DNA of 53,271 bases from NCBI GenBank assembly GCA_050179115.1, contig JBFXFL010000015.1:1-53271 (forward strand), in the 5' to 3' direction. The DNA comes from JAGPUQ01 sp050179115. Lineage in GTDB: Bacteria > Pseudomonadota > Gammaproteobacteria > Pseudomonadales > Porticoccaceae. Each line of letters starts with the position of its first letter. Positions within the stretch are counted from its first letter, which is position 1. The notes under the pieces were generated by a model that worked only from the letters and a program-made list of their open reading frames with translations, made no database searches and was not told the origin of the DNA. The position numbers and the translations under genes are program-made. Below are positions 18,359 through 27,030 of the stretch, in pieces.

Positions 18359-18483
18359 GGCGCCCCCCGTTGCGGTCGGCTGCGGGGCGACCCCGGCCCT
18401 CGAATCCTTGCCCGCCATGCTATACCAGCGGGTCAGCGGCGCGGTTGCGGATCCGCGGATTCCGTCTGTGCCGCGCCGCCCCT

Positions 18484-18588
18484 GCCGACGCCGAGTGGCT
18501 GCGCGCGACCCTCGACCGGGAGAGCCGGCGCTTCGGTGCCGGGGTCGAGCTGGGCCCCGACGGCCGGCTGGTGGCGCAGTGGCGCTAG
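18484..18588 (+). pseudogene. Possible C-terminal scrap of a CapA-like gene
   Basis: A 34-residue stretch, starting about DAEWLRATLDRES and ending LGPDGRLVAQWR with a stop at 18586-18588, reads like the last helix-strand of CapA/PgsA-type poly-gamma-glutamate synthesis proteins. No start codon, ribosome-binding site or earlier part of such a protein is present. It lies between two minus-strand genes, and its stop overlaps the pncB stop. The likeness is from memory and short, so chance coding of GC-rich DNA is the main alternative. Confidence 0.25.
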
Positions 18589-19994
18589 CGCCCTGAATCG
18601 GTGGCATCCTCGGGACACTCCCTTGCAGTGGGAGCAGGCTTCCCGAACCCGGCGCCGACCCGCACCTGCTCCGCGCGGAGCGCGTCGCTGATGCGCACCG
18701 GGTAGGTGGTGGTGTCCGCGGGCGCCAGGGAAAGCAGCCCCGGCGGCAGGCGCGCGAGCTGGCGTGCGGCATGAACCCGGCTTTCCGCCAGTGATGGACT
18801 CGCACTGGTGAGGCGCCGGCCGTTGCGCATCATCTCGCGCAGCAGGGGTTCGCCGTCCGAAGGTTCGTCCCGCAGTGCGATCAGGTCGCCGTCCGCGAGG
18901 TCGCCATCAAAGCGCCGGAACACCTGCTTGCGGCCGGGCAGGGTGGCCTTGTGGATCGAAAGTTTCAGGCGTCCCCGGCCCGCGTACTCGACCAGCTTGT
19001 AGGCGGTATCGAGTTTCGGGGCGTCCGCGGAGGTGATGACGCTGGTGCCCACGGCATAGGCGTCGATGGGCGCACCCGCGTTCACCAGGGCGGCGATGGC
19101 GTATTCGTCGAGTCCGCCGCTGGCGATGATGCCGACCCGGGTCAGGCCCGCGGCGTCGAGTATTTCCCGCGCGCGGTGGGCGAGGGCGCCGAGGTCGCCG
19201 GAATCGAGGCGGATGGAGCGGACCTGAAAGTCGGCGCCCAGTTGCTGTGCCAGTTCGACCACGCGGCGCACGCCGGCTTCCGTATCGTAGGTGTCCACCA
19301 GCAGCGTGGTGTCGGGATAGAGCGCGGCGAACTCCCGAAAGGCGCCGGCCTCGTCATCGTGCGCTTCGATGTAGCTGTGCGCCATGGTGCCGGTGACGGG
19401 GAGGCCGTAGCGCAGTCCGGCGAGCATGTTCGAGGTGGACTGGAATCCGGCGATATGGAGCGCGCGCGCTCCCTTCAGTGCGGCGTCGGTGCCCTGGGCG
19501 CGCCGCGCCCCGAAATCGATGACAGGTTTGCCCCGCGCCGCCAGCACCGACCGCACTCCCTTGGAGGCGACCAGCGTCTGAAAACTGATCTGGTTCAGGA
19601 GGTAGGTCTCCACCAGTTGGGCTTCCGCGATCGGTGCCACCACTTCGAGTATGGGTTCATCGGCGAACACCGGGGTGCCCTCGGGGACCGCCCACACCGA
19701 GCCGCTGAAACGGAAGCCGGACAACCGGTCGAGAAACCCCGTGGTGAAATATCCCAGGGAGTTCAGGTAGGCCAGTTCCGCCGCCTCGAAATGCAGTTCC
19801 TCCAGATAACGCAGTGCGTCGTCGATGCCGGAGGCGAGCAGGAAATTTCGCTCGGGCGGCAGCTTGCGCACAAAGAGGTCGAATACCGCGATGTCTTCCA
19901 TCCGCTCGCGGTGGTAGGCCTGTAGCATTTTCAGTTCGTACAGGTCGGTGAACAACGCCGATGCGTGGGGCGGGCGTTCCGCGCCGAAAGTCAT
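18585..19994 (-). CDS. pncB: Nicotinate phosphoribosyltransferase
   Basis: A 469-residue nicotinate phosphoribosyltransferase. FTDLYELKMLQAYH at residues 15-28 is the family start, IDFGARRAQGTDAA near 166-179 is the conserved core with the catalytic region, and SGGLDEYAI near 292-300 is in the PRPP-binding part. It makes nicotinate mononucleotide from nicotinate and PRPP, the Preiss-Handler route to NAD. The ATG at 19994 overlaps the stop of the nicotinamidase gene by four bases, so the pair is coupled and carries nicotinamide through to NaMN. The longer frame upstream of 19994 is antisense or out of frame with pncA and is rejected. The last 25 residues are poorly conserved. Confidence 0.9.
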   Translation of the reverse strand: MTFGAERPPHASALFTDLYELKMLQAYHRERMEDIAVFDLFVRKLPPERNFLLASGIDDALRYLEELHFEAAELAYLNSLGYFTTGFLDRLSGFRFSGSVWAVPEGTPVFADEPILEVVAPIAEAQLVETYLLNQISFQTLVASKGVRSVLAARGKPVIDFGARRAQGTDAALKGARALHIAGFQSTSNMLAGLRYGLPVTGTMAHSYIEAHDDEAGAFREFAALYPDTTLLVDTYDTEAGVRRVVELAQQLGADFQVRSIRLDSGDLGALAHRAREILDAAGLTRVGIIASGGLDEYAIAALVNAGAPIDAYAVGTSVITSADAPKLDTAYKLVEYAGRGRLKLSIHKATLPGRKQVFRRFDGDLADGDLIALRDEPSDGEPLLREMMRNGRRLTSASPSLAESRVHAARQLARLPPGLLSLAPADTTTYPVRISDALRAEQVRVGAGFGKPAPTARECPEDATDSGR

Positions 19995-20578
19995 TCGAGA
20001 ACGGCTCCCGCGCGTTCCATGGCAGTGCAGGCGCGCTCGCCATCGCCGGCCGCCAGCTCGACGGCGCGGATGCCGGCGCGCAGCACTGTGGTGGGAAAGC
20101 CGAGCCGGCGCGCGTCGAGCACGGTCTCCTTCACGCAGTAGTCGGTGGCGAGACCCACCACCACCAGCCGCGCGATAGCGCGCTTGCGAAGAATCGCCTC
20201 CAGTTCGGTGGCGACAATTTCGCCGGAAACCGGATCGCGCACCGAGAATCCCGAATAGCCGTCCTCGCCGCCGCGGCCCTTGCGGATACAGGCTGTGCCT
20301 GCGATGTGCAGTGCAGGATGGAATGCAGCGCCCCGGGTTTCGGCGACACAGTGCACGGGCCAGATCCCGCCGTCCTTTGCGAAATGGGGGGTGTTTTCGG
20401 GATGCCAGTCCTGGGTGTAGACGACGAGTGCGCCCGCTGCTCGGGCGCGCTCGATCTCGCGGTTCACGAAGGGAATGATCGTCTCGCCTTCCCGAACATA
20501 AAGGCTGCCGCCGGGATCGGCGAAGTCGTTCTGCAGGTCGACCACGATCAGGGCGGTGTTCGCATCGTAGTTGCTCAT
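19991..20578 (-). CDS. pncA: Nicotinamidase
   Basis: A 195-residue isochorismatase-fold amidase. The catalytic triad is visible as Asp14 in VVDLQNDF, Lys100 in ACIRKG and Cys148 in ATDYCV. QDWHPENTPHF (Asp57, His59) forms the metal site. It deamidates nicotinamide to nicotinate in the cytoplasm. Its stop overlaps the pncB start, giving a two-gene NAD salvage operon. The fusion-like overlap and gene order pncA-pncB fit a salvage unit; the PRPP needed for pncB could come from the prs gene in the neighbouring convergent operon. Confidence 0.92.
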   Translation of the reverse strand: MSNYDANTALIVVDLQNDFADPGGSLYVREGETIIPFVNREIERARAAGALVVYTQDWHPENTPHFAKDGGIWPVHCVAETRGAAFHPALHIAGTACIRKGRGGEDGYSGFSVRDPVSGEIVATELEAILRKRAIARLVVVGLATDYCVKETVLDARRLGFPTTVLRAGIRAVELAAGDGERACTAMERAGAVLE

Positions 20579-20672
20579 CAGGCGCCTCCGGCCAAAATGA
20601 TCGCATCGATGAGTATAAGCCCGCGCCTGGGTGACGAGCGCCCGGAGCGCCCGTCCTGACGCCGGTCGAGCG

Positions 20673-21896
20673 CTAGATGCGTTTGGCGGCGATCACTCCG
20701 GCGGCTTCGAGCGCGGCGATGCGTTCATCGCCGTAACCGAGCTGGGCCTGGAGAATCTCGCGATTGTGCTCGCCGAGAAATCCGGCCTGCAATTCGAGCG
20801 GTTCCGGAAATTGCGAGTAGCGCAACGGACTCGCCGGCAATTCCAGCTCGCCGTATATGCGGTCGGTGATTTTCTGCACCGTGCCGCGCTTGCGCATGTG
20901 GGGATGGGCCATCACTTCTTCCACCTCCAGCACCGGCGCGCAGGGCACATGGGCGGTCTGCATCAATTGCAGGGCGCGGTCGGGGTCTCCTACCTTGGCG
21001 AGCCAGGCCTCGATCGCGGTATTGATTTCCTCCTTGTTGGCATGGCGGCCGGCGAGGTCCGCAAAGCGCGGGTCGGTCAGCAGGTCGGGACGCTCGATCA
21101 GCTTCACCAGATTTTCCCATTGCGCGCCGATGGCGACCACGACGAGGTAGCGGCTCCCGCACTTGTACAGCCCCAGCGGCGTGACGAAGGCGTGCAGGTG
21201 GCCGCTGCGGCGCGGCAGCATCTGACCGCCGGAGCCGCTGCATACCTGGACATTCATTTCGTGATAGCTGAACAGGCAGTCGAGCAATGTGATATCCAGA
21301 TATTGACCGCCGCCGCCGCGCAACTTGTGGAACAGTGCGGTGACGATGGCGCCGTAGGCGTGGGCGCCGGTGGAAATATCGCCAAATGCCATGCCGGACA
21401 GCGCGGGATAGCCGCCGGCCTGGCCGGTCATCGCCATGATTCCCGAATAGGCCTGGCCGATGTAATCGAAGCCGGGCAGATGGGCGAGTTCGCCCTCCTG
21501 ACCCAGGCAGGAAATGGAGCACATGACGAGATCGGGATTGATCTCGCGCAGCACATTCCAGTCGAGGCCAAATTTTTTCATGACGCCGGGGGTGAAGTTC
21601 TCGACCACCACATCGACCTGCTTGACCAGCTCCCGGCAGATTTCCTGGGCTTCGGTCTTGCGCAGATCCATGCACATGGTGCGCTTGCCGCGGTTGTGCT
21701 GGATGAAATACCCGCTGCGCCCTTCGCGCTGTACCGGCAGTGCGCGCGCCGTATCGCCGCCCAGGGATTCGATCTTGATCACGTCGGCGCCGGCTTCGGC
21801 CATCAGGCGCGTGCAGTGCGGTCCCGCGACATAGTGGCTGAAATCCAGCACCTTGATGCCGGCCAGGAGGTGTTTGGGAGCTGGTGTCGAACTCAT
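20673..21896 (-). CDS. CaiB/BaiF family (class III) CoA-transferase
   Basis: A 407-residue class III CoA transferase. LDFSHYVAGPHCTRLMAEAGADVIKIE near the N-terminus (split residues 15-41) is the Rossmann-like family start, and the acyl-carrying aspartate is Asp173 in FGDISTG. These enzymes move CoA between carboxylic acids, activating a substrate without ATP. The start at 21896 is preferred over the longer frame because GAGG lies before it and family homology begins there. It is divergent from the SDR gene at 22120. Together they look like part of a catabolic route for a carboxylic acid, but the acid is not identifiable. Confidence 0.88.
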   Translation of the reverse strand: MSSTPAPKHLLAGIKVLDFSHYVAGPHCTRLMAEAGADVIKIESLGGDTARALPVQREGRSGYFIQHNRGKRTMCMDLRKTEAQEICRELVKQVDVVVENFTPGVMKKFGLDWNVLREINPDLVMCSISCLGQEGELAHLPGFDYIGQAYSGIMAMTGQAGGYPALSGMAFGDISTGAHAYGAIVTALFHKLRGGGGQYLDITLLDCLFSYHEMNVQVCSGSGGQMLPRRSGHLHAFVTPLGLYKCGSRYLVVVAIGAQWENLVKLIERPDLLTDPRFADLAGRHANKEEINTAIEAWLAKVGDPDRALQLMQTAHVPCAPVLEVEEVMAHPHMRKRGTVQKITDRIYGELELPASPLRYSQFPEPLELQAGFLGEHNREILQAQLGYGDERIAALEAAGVIAAKRI

Positions 21897-22119
21897 GGTT
21901 GAGGCCTCGTTATGTTTGTGTGTGCCGGTCATTCGCGAGTCCGGCCCGCGAAAGGCGGAATTTCGGCACACACCGTGGCAGGGGTCAAGAATAATCGGGA
22001 CATCGGCGGATGATATCCCGGGCGTGGGGGGCGATGACGAAGGAGGCATGATCGAGGGGCATATTGCTCCTTGTATCGCCTAGAATGGGCATCTTCCCTG
22101 CACAACTCCGAGGCGCGCG

Positions 22120-22899
22120 ATGAACTTGTTTGACCTGACCGGCAAGGTGGCGGTGATCACTGGCTCCACCAAGGGCATCGGCCGCGCGATTGCCGAGCAG
22201 ATGGCGCTGCACGGCGCCAGCGTCGTGGTGTCGAGCCGCAAGGCCGATGCCTGTGGCGAGGTGGCTGCGGCCATCAACACGCAAGTGGCGGGGAAGGGCG
22301 CCGGCAAGGCGATCGCGGTGCCCGCCAACATTTCCCGCAAGGAAGACCTGGAACACCTGGTGGCGCACACCCGCGAGCAGCTCGGCGCCATCGACATTCT
22401 GGTCTGCAACGCGGCGTCGAATCCCTATTACGGCTCGATGCTGGGGATCTCCGACGACCAGATGGACAAGATTCTCGACAACAACATCAAGTCGAATCAC
22501 TGGCTGTGCTCCCTGGTGATCCCCGAAATGCGGGCCCGCAGGGACGGCGTCATCGTCATCATCTCCTCGATCGGCGGGATTCTGGGCCACACCACGCTCG
22601 GCGCCTACGGCCTGTCCAAGGCGGCCGACCTGGCGCTCGCCCGCAACATCGCCGCCGAATTCGGGCCCGACAACATCCGCGCCAACGCCATCGCGCCCGG
22701 GTTGATCAAGACCGATTTCGCCCGCGCCCTGTGGGACAGCCCCGAGTACCTCGCCAAGGCGACCGAGCGTTCGCCGTTGCGGCGCATCGGTACCCCCGAG
22801 GAGATCGCCGGTGCCGCGGTATTTCTGGCCTCCGCGGCGGGTGCCTTCATGACCGGGCAGACGCTGGTGATCGACGGGGGTCGCGTTACCGCCAACTGA
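22120..22899 (+). CDS. Short-chain dehydrogenase/reductase
   Basis: A 259-residue classical SDR. The cofactor motif TGSTKGIG lies at residues 14-21, NAAS near 92-95, the catalytic Ser about 150 in IISSIGG, and the YxxxK pair is Tyr163 and Lys167. The sequence most resembles DHRS4-like or 3-oxoacyl-ACP reductase-like SDRs with NADP or NAD. GAGG lies about eight bases upstream of the ATG. It is followed by an esterase on the same strand after 112 bases, so co-transcription is possible. Substrate unknown. Confidence 0.88.
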   Translation: MNLFDLTGKVAVITGSTKGIGRAIAEQMALHGASVVVSSRKADACGEVAAAINTQVAGKGAGKAIAVPANISRKEDLEHLVAHTREQLGAIDILVCNAASNPYYGSMLGISDDQMDKILDNNIKSNHWLCSLVIPEMRARRDGVIVIISSIGGILGHTTLGAYGLSKAADLALARNIAAEFGPDNIRANAIAPGLIKTDFARALWDSPEYLAKATERSPLRRIGTPEEIAGAAVFLASAAGAFMTGQTLVIDGGRVTAN

Positions 22900-23011
22900 A
22901 GTGCGTATGAGAGGTACGTATTGAATTGCGGCGCAGGTCGGGTTTGTTGCACACTCCAATCGGGTTTCGACCCGCCGCCGGTCGGACAGCTTGATCAACC
23001 AGGGGAGCACT

Positions 23012-23902
23012 ATGGCAAGTCTCAGAAGCAAGTGTCTGGCGTGGGTTACCCGCCGCACCATGAAAAAAAAACTCGGCGCCAGTGGGTCGGTCGCGAAAGA
23101 GCGGGAAACACTCGAAAAAATGTCCAAGTTGATGAGCCGGCGCGCACCCGGACTGGTGGCCACCATCAACGGGGTATCCGGCGAATGGCAGTACCCCAAG
23201 ACGGGCGACGGCGGCCGGACCATTCTGTACCTCCACGGGGGTGGCTATGCGCTGGGCTCGCCCCTGAGCCATCGCGACATGGTCGGCGGGATTGCGGATG
23301 CCGCCCACGCCCGGGCATTTATCGCGGATTACCGGCTCGGGCCGGAGCATCCCTTTCCGGCCGCGGTCGAGGATGCGGTAGCCGCTTACCAAGGTTTGCT
23401 GGATGAGGGCTTTGATCCCGCCAAAATCTGTATCGCGGGCGACTCCGCCGGTGGTGGCCTGACCGTCGCCGCGCTGGTCTCGATTCGCGACCAGAAGCTG
23501 CCGCTGCCCGCCGCCGGTATCTGCATTTCACCCTGGGCGGATCTGACCTGCTCCAGCGGCTCCATGACCTCGATGGCCGACGCTGACCCCCTGCTGCGGC
23601 CCGCCGCGCTGAAATGGATGGCCGATCTGTACCTCAACGGCCAGGACCCCAAACTGCCGCTGGCCTCGCCGATCTTCGCCGACCTCAAGGGCCTGCCGCC
23701 GCTGCTGATCCAGGTGGGTACCGAAGAGGCGCTCTACGATGACGCCATCACCCTGAGCCGCGTGGCGCAGGCGGCCGGCGTCGATGCCACCCTCGAAGTG
23801 TGGGAGGGCATGATGCACGTCTGGCATCTGATGGCTGCGCTGATTCCGGAAGGCAAGCAGGCGATGCAGGTGATCGGCGCATTTGTTACCGCAAAAACCT
23901 GA
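23012..23902 (+). CDS. Alpha/beta hydrolase of the HSL (hormone-sensitive lipase) family
   Basis: A 296-residue esterase. The oxyanion motif HGGG spans residues 75-78 and the nucleophile is Ser145 in GDSAGG. The acid appears in the EEALYDD region and His near 271 in MMHVWHLM completes the triad. AGGGGAG just before the ATG at 23012 sets the start; the ATG at 22991 in frame has no such site. No signal peptide is clear, so it is probably cytoplasmic. It acts on short- or medium-chain esters as known for family IV. It lies downstream of the SDR gene and ends at a strong bidirectional terminator. Confidence 0.87.
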   Translation: MASLRSKCLAWVTRRTMKKKLGASGSVAKERETLEKMSKLMSRRAPGLVATINGVSGEWQYPKTGDGGRTILYLHGGGYALGSPLSHRDMVGGIADAAHARAFIADYRLGPEHPFPAAVEDAVAAYQGLLDEGFDPAKICIAGDSAGGGLTVAALVSIRDQKLPLPAAGICISPWADLTCSSGSMTSMADADPLLRPAALKWMADLYLNGQDPKLPLASPIFADLKGLPPLLIQVGTEEALYDDAITLSRVAQAAGVDATLEVWEGMMHVWHLMAALIPEGKQAMQVIGAFVTAKT

Positions 23903-23951
23903 TCCGCTCCCGACACCCGGGCCGCGGGAGTCTCGGCGGCTCGGTGGGGAT

Positions 23952-23988
23952 GAACGTCGCTGGAAATAGACGAACGTCGCTGGAAATA
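23952..23988. repeat. Two 17-bp direct repeats, 20-bp period
   Basis: GAACGTCGCTGGAAATA occurs exactly at 23952-23968 and again at 23972-23988. It sits directly before the terminator hairpin, in the gap between the convergent esterase and ppa genes. A slipped-strand duplication is the simplest cause. Confidence 0.85.
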
Positions 23989-23990
23989 AA

Positions 23991-24028
23991 AAAACCCCGC
24001 CACCGATGCGCAATCGGGGCGGGGTTTT
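23991..24028. terminator. Bidirectional rho-independent terminator
   Basis: AAAACCCCGCC (23991-24001) pairs exactly with GGCGGGGTTTT (24018-24028). Inside it CCGAT (24003-24007) pairs with ATCGG (24013-24017), leaving a single bulged A and a 5-base loop. On the minus strand a run of seven T follows the GC stem. It ends both ppa (minus) and the esterase (plus). Confidence 0.92.
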
Positions 24029-24056
24029 CAGTTGGACGCGAGAGCGTCCGCGTCGG

Positions 24057-24599
24057 TTACTGGCTGTTGCTGCGGTGCAGGTAGCGCTCGCGGGAGGCCA
24101 TGATCTCGGCCTTCGCCGCTGCCGCATCGCCCCACCCCTGGACCTTGACCCATTTGCCCTGTTCGAGCGCCTTGTAGTTCTCGAAGTAATGCACCGTCTG
24201 CAGGCGGAGCAGTTCGGGCAGGTCCTCGACCTCACTCACCGCATCGTACAGCCGGGTCAGCTTCTGGTGCGGCACCGCGATCAGCTTGGCGTCGGGACCG
24301 GCTTCGTCGATCATCATCAGCACGCCGATGGGTCGGCTGCGAATCACCGAACCCGGCACCACCGGATAGGGGCACACTACCAGCACGTCGAGCGCATCGC
24401 CATCCTCGGAGAGGGTGCCGGGGATGTAGCCGTAGTTGGCCGGGTAGAACATCGGGGTGGCCACGAAGCGGTCCACGAACAGGGCATCGGAATCCTTGTC
24501 GATCTCGTACTTGATGGGATCGTGATTGGCGGGGATTTCGATCAGGACATTGATATCGTCGGGCAAGTGGTTGCCGCAGGGGATTCTGCTGTAGCTCAT
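24057..24599 (-). CDS. ppa: Inorganic pyrophosphatase
   Basis: A 180-residue family I soluble pyrophosphatase, close to the 175 residues of the E. coli enzyme. The signature EDGDALDVLV holds Asp66, Asp68 and Asp71, which bind magnesium, and YGYIPGTL precedes it. It hydrolyses pyrophosphate to drive biosynthetic reactions, including those that release pyrophosphate in the neighbouring nucleotide and NAD salvage pathways. The ATG at 24599 starts the conserved MSYSRIPCG segment, though no strong Shine-Dalgarno sequence is visible. It is divergent from rmuC. Confidence 0.95.
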   Translation of the reverse strand: MSYSRIPCGNHLPDDINVLIEIPANHDPIKYEIDKDSDALFVDRFVATPMFYPANYGYIPGTLSEDGDALDVLVVCPYPVVPGSVIRSRPIGVLMMIDEAGPDAKLIAVPHQKLTRLYDAVSEVEDLPELLRLQTVHYFENYKALEQGKWVKVQGWGDAAAAKAEIMASRERYLHRSNSQ

Positions 24600-24863
24600 G
24601 GGAGGTCAACGGCGCTGGCGGATGAAGCCGCGCATTATAGGAAGGTCGCCCCGGCGAAGAAAGCGTTGGCGCGGCGCGCCCGCCAGCCCATCCGCGTGCT
24701 GAATCGAGGCGGCACCGGAGGCGCTGGTGCGGTATAAGGTTGCCGGAGCGGCGCCTTTGCGATCCGCGCCCGTACATCCGCAACACTGGAGAATACCGAT
24801 GCAGCCCGAAACCCCGTTCCCGATTGCTTCCCGGTGCCGCGCCTCCAGCGGGAAGCCGCGGCG

Positions 24864-26273
24864 ATGATGGACGCCCCATGGATTGCCGCAGCCTCAGGTT
24901 TTTTGGTCGGCGCGCTGGCGTTGTGGCTATGGTCCGCTGCCCGAACCCGCGAGCTGGCCGTGCGCCATGCCGAAAGCGAGCAGCGCGCGGCGGCACTGAC
25001 CGCCGAAGTGATCGACCTTCGCGCCCGCCAGTCGGCGCTCGCCGAGGACAACGCGCGTCTCGGTGAGCGTCTCGCGGCCGAGCAGCGCCAGGGTGCCGAA
25101 AAGCTCGTGCTGCTCGAACAGGCGCGCGAGCAGCTTGGCGACACCTTCAAGGCATTGTCCGCCGATGCGCTCAAGGCCAGCAGCGAAGCCTTTCTGCGCC
25201 TGGCCCAGGAAAACCTCGGTCGCTTTCAGCAAGGCGCCACGGCGGAACTCGCGGCGCGGGAGCAGGCCATCGAAAAACTCACCCAACCGATTCGCGAGCG
25301 CCTCGAAAAATTCGACGGCAAACTTGACGACATCGAGAAAGCGCGCATCGGCGCCTATCAGGCGCTCGACACGCAACTGAAAGCCCTGGTGGATACCCAT
25401 CTGCCGCAGCTTCACCGCGAGACCGCCGACCTCGTCAAAGCCTTGCGGCAACCCCAGGCGCGCGGCCGTTGGGGCGAAGTGCAACTGCGCCGCGTGGTCG
25501 AACTCGCGGGCATGCTCGAACACTGCGATTTCGAGGAGCAGGTCTCGCAGACTACCGACGCGGGTCGTCAGCGCCCCGACATGATCGTCAAATTGCCCGG
25601 CGGCCGTCAGGTAGTGGTGGACGCCAAGGTGCCGCTGGATGCCTACCTGCTCGCCATCGAAGCCCAGGACGAAGCCGGCCGGGCGAAGGCGCTGATCGGC
25701 CACGCCCGCCAGCTCAAGGACCACATCGGCCAGCTTGCCAAAAAGAGCTATTTCGACCAGTTCGATCCCACGCCGGAATTCGTTGTCCTGTTCGTGCCGG
25801 GCGAGGCGTTTTTCTCCGCCGCGCTGATGCAGGATCCCCTGCTGATCGAATACGCCGCCGAAAACCGCGTGATTCCGGCCAGTCCGACCACGCTCATCGC
25901 GCTGCTGAAGGCGGTGTCCTATGGGTGGCGCCAGGAGGCCATGGCCGAGAGTGCGCGCGAAGTCGCCGCGCTCGGCAAGGAGCTTTACGATCGCATCGCC
26001 AAGCTTGCCAAACACTGGACGCGGGTCGGCGAGCGCCTCGACGGCGCGGTGGACGCCTACAACCAGTCCGTCGGTACGCTGGAAGCCCGCGTGCTGCCGG
26101 CGGCGCGGCGCTTTCGCGACCTCAAGACCGTGGGCGGTGATCGCGATATCGAAACCGTAGCGCCGCTCACCCAGGAAACCCGCAGTCTCACGGCGCCGGA
26201 ACTGCGGGGGGACGTGGATGATGCGCGCGCGGACGATGTGCGCACGGTGCTCCAGGGGTCGTTGGAAGACTGA
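24864..26273 (+). CDS. rmuC: DNA recombination protein RmuC
   Basis: A 469-residue RmuC-family protein. It begins with one membrane helix (residues about 4-23), then a long coiled coil to about residue 120, then the conserved RmuC domain with GRWGEVQLRRVVELAGM near 200-216, DAKVPLDAYL near 253-262 and FVPGEAFFSAAL near 302-313. RmuC limits recombination between inverted repeats and has a restriction-nuclease-like core. The ATG at 24864 (or 24867) has GGGAAG upstream; the GTG at 24834 lacks one. It is convergent with the DUF4124 gene. Confidence 0.92.
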   Translation: MMDAPWIAAASGFLVGALALWLWSAARTRELAVRHAESEQRAAALTAEVIDLRARQSALAEDNARLGERLAAEQRQGAEKLVLLEQAREQLGDTFKALSADALKASSEAFLRLAQENLGRFQQGATAELAAREQAIEKLTQPIRERLEKFDGKLDDIEKARIGAYQALDTQLKALVDTHLPQLHRETADLVKALRQPQARGRWGEVQLRRVVELAGMLEHCDFEEQVSQTTDAGRQRPDMIVKLPGGRQVVVDAKVPLDAYLLAIEAQDEAGRAKALIGHARQLKDHIGQLAKKSYFDQFDPTPEFVVLFVPGEAFFSAALMQDPLLIEYAAENRVIPASPTTLIALLKAVSYGWRQEAMAESAREVAALGKELYDRIAKLAKHWTRVGERLDGAVDAYNQSVGTLEARVLPAARRFRDLKTVGGDRDIETVAPLTQETRSLTAPELRGDVDDARADDVRTVLQGSLED

Positions 26274-26295
26274 GCCGGGCTCGGCGGATTTCTGT

Positions 26296-26778
26296 TCAGC
26301 GCCGCTTGAGGTGCGCGAGCCGATCGCGTTCGATGCGCAGGCGCGCGTTGTAGTCGTTTGTCGCTGCGCGTATTTCGGCTGCCAGCAACCGCCGATTCGC
26401 CGCGCTGGCCCGGGAGTTGCCGACTTCGGCCTGGCGGGCGCGGAGCACCGCAAGGCGGTCGTCGCGGTCGCGTAGCAGAGTCCTGATCCGCTGTTCCTGT
26501 TGCGCGATGCCGCGCTCGCGCTCCCGCGCGCGGTTGGCCTTCTCGGTCGCCGAAAAATCTCCCCCGATACCCATATCCACGCCGGCGGGCGGAGCATCTT
26601 TCATTTCGATGGCTTCGGTATCGGTACCGCAGGGCTGTGCGCTGAATTCCGCGTGGCCCTGCTTGTCGCTGCACCGATAGATCGTCTCGGCACCGGCCGG
26701 CGCCGCGAAGCCTGCGCCGGCGAGGTCAGGCCGATCCACGCCGTACGCAGTGCGGCACCAGAGATTGTCGGGAAGCAC
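26296..26778 (-). CDS. DUF4124 domain protein, start uncertain
   Basis: A 160-residue frame whose segment ETIYRCSDKQGHAEFSAQPCG (here two adjoining parts, residues about 31-51) is the DUF4124 domain typical of exported proteins. It is followed by a charged coiled coil to the C-terminus. The only start in frame is GTG at 26778, without a ribosome-binding site or a proper signal peptide. A strong GAGGAG site precedes an ATG at 26861, but in a different frame. Either the real N-terminus was lost by a frameshift or the annotated GTG is used. Function unknown. Confidence 0.6.
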   Translation of the reverse strand: MLPDNLWCRTAYGVDRPDLAGAGFAAPAGAETIYRCSDKQGHAEFSAQPCGTDTEAIEMKDAPPAGVDMGIGGDFSATEKANRARERERGIAQQEQRIRTLLRDRDDRLAVLRARQAEVGNSRASAANRRLLAAEIRAATNDYNARLRIERDRLAHLKRR

Positions 26779-27030
26779 TTGCGGGGACGGCGGCGGCTGA
26801 CGCTGACATCGGGTTTGTGTCGAGCCCTGCAGAAAAATCGACCGCCGGTGAGTCCTTTCATGGTCTGCTCCTCATCCTGAAGACGACACCATTGAAGCAG
26901 AGTTGATCGGAATGACGCCAGTGCGACAGTGGCAGCGCTGGTACGCGGAGGGCGTGCAGCGACGGGTCAGTTCCCGCCGCCATTGCTCCCGCGGTTTGCA
27001 GCCGCGGATACCCTGGCCCGGCCCCGGCGG

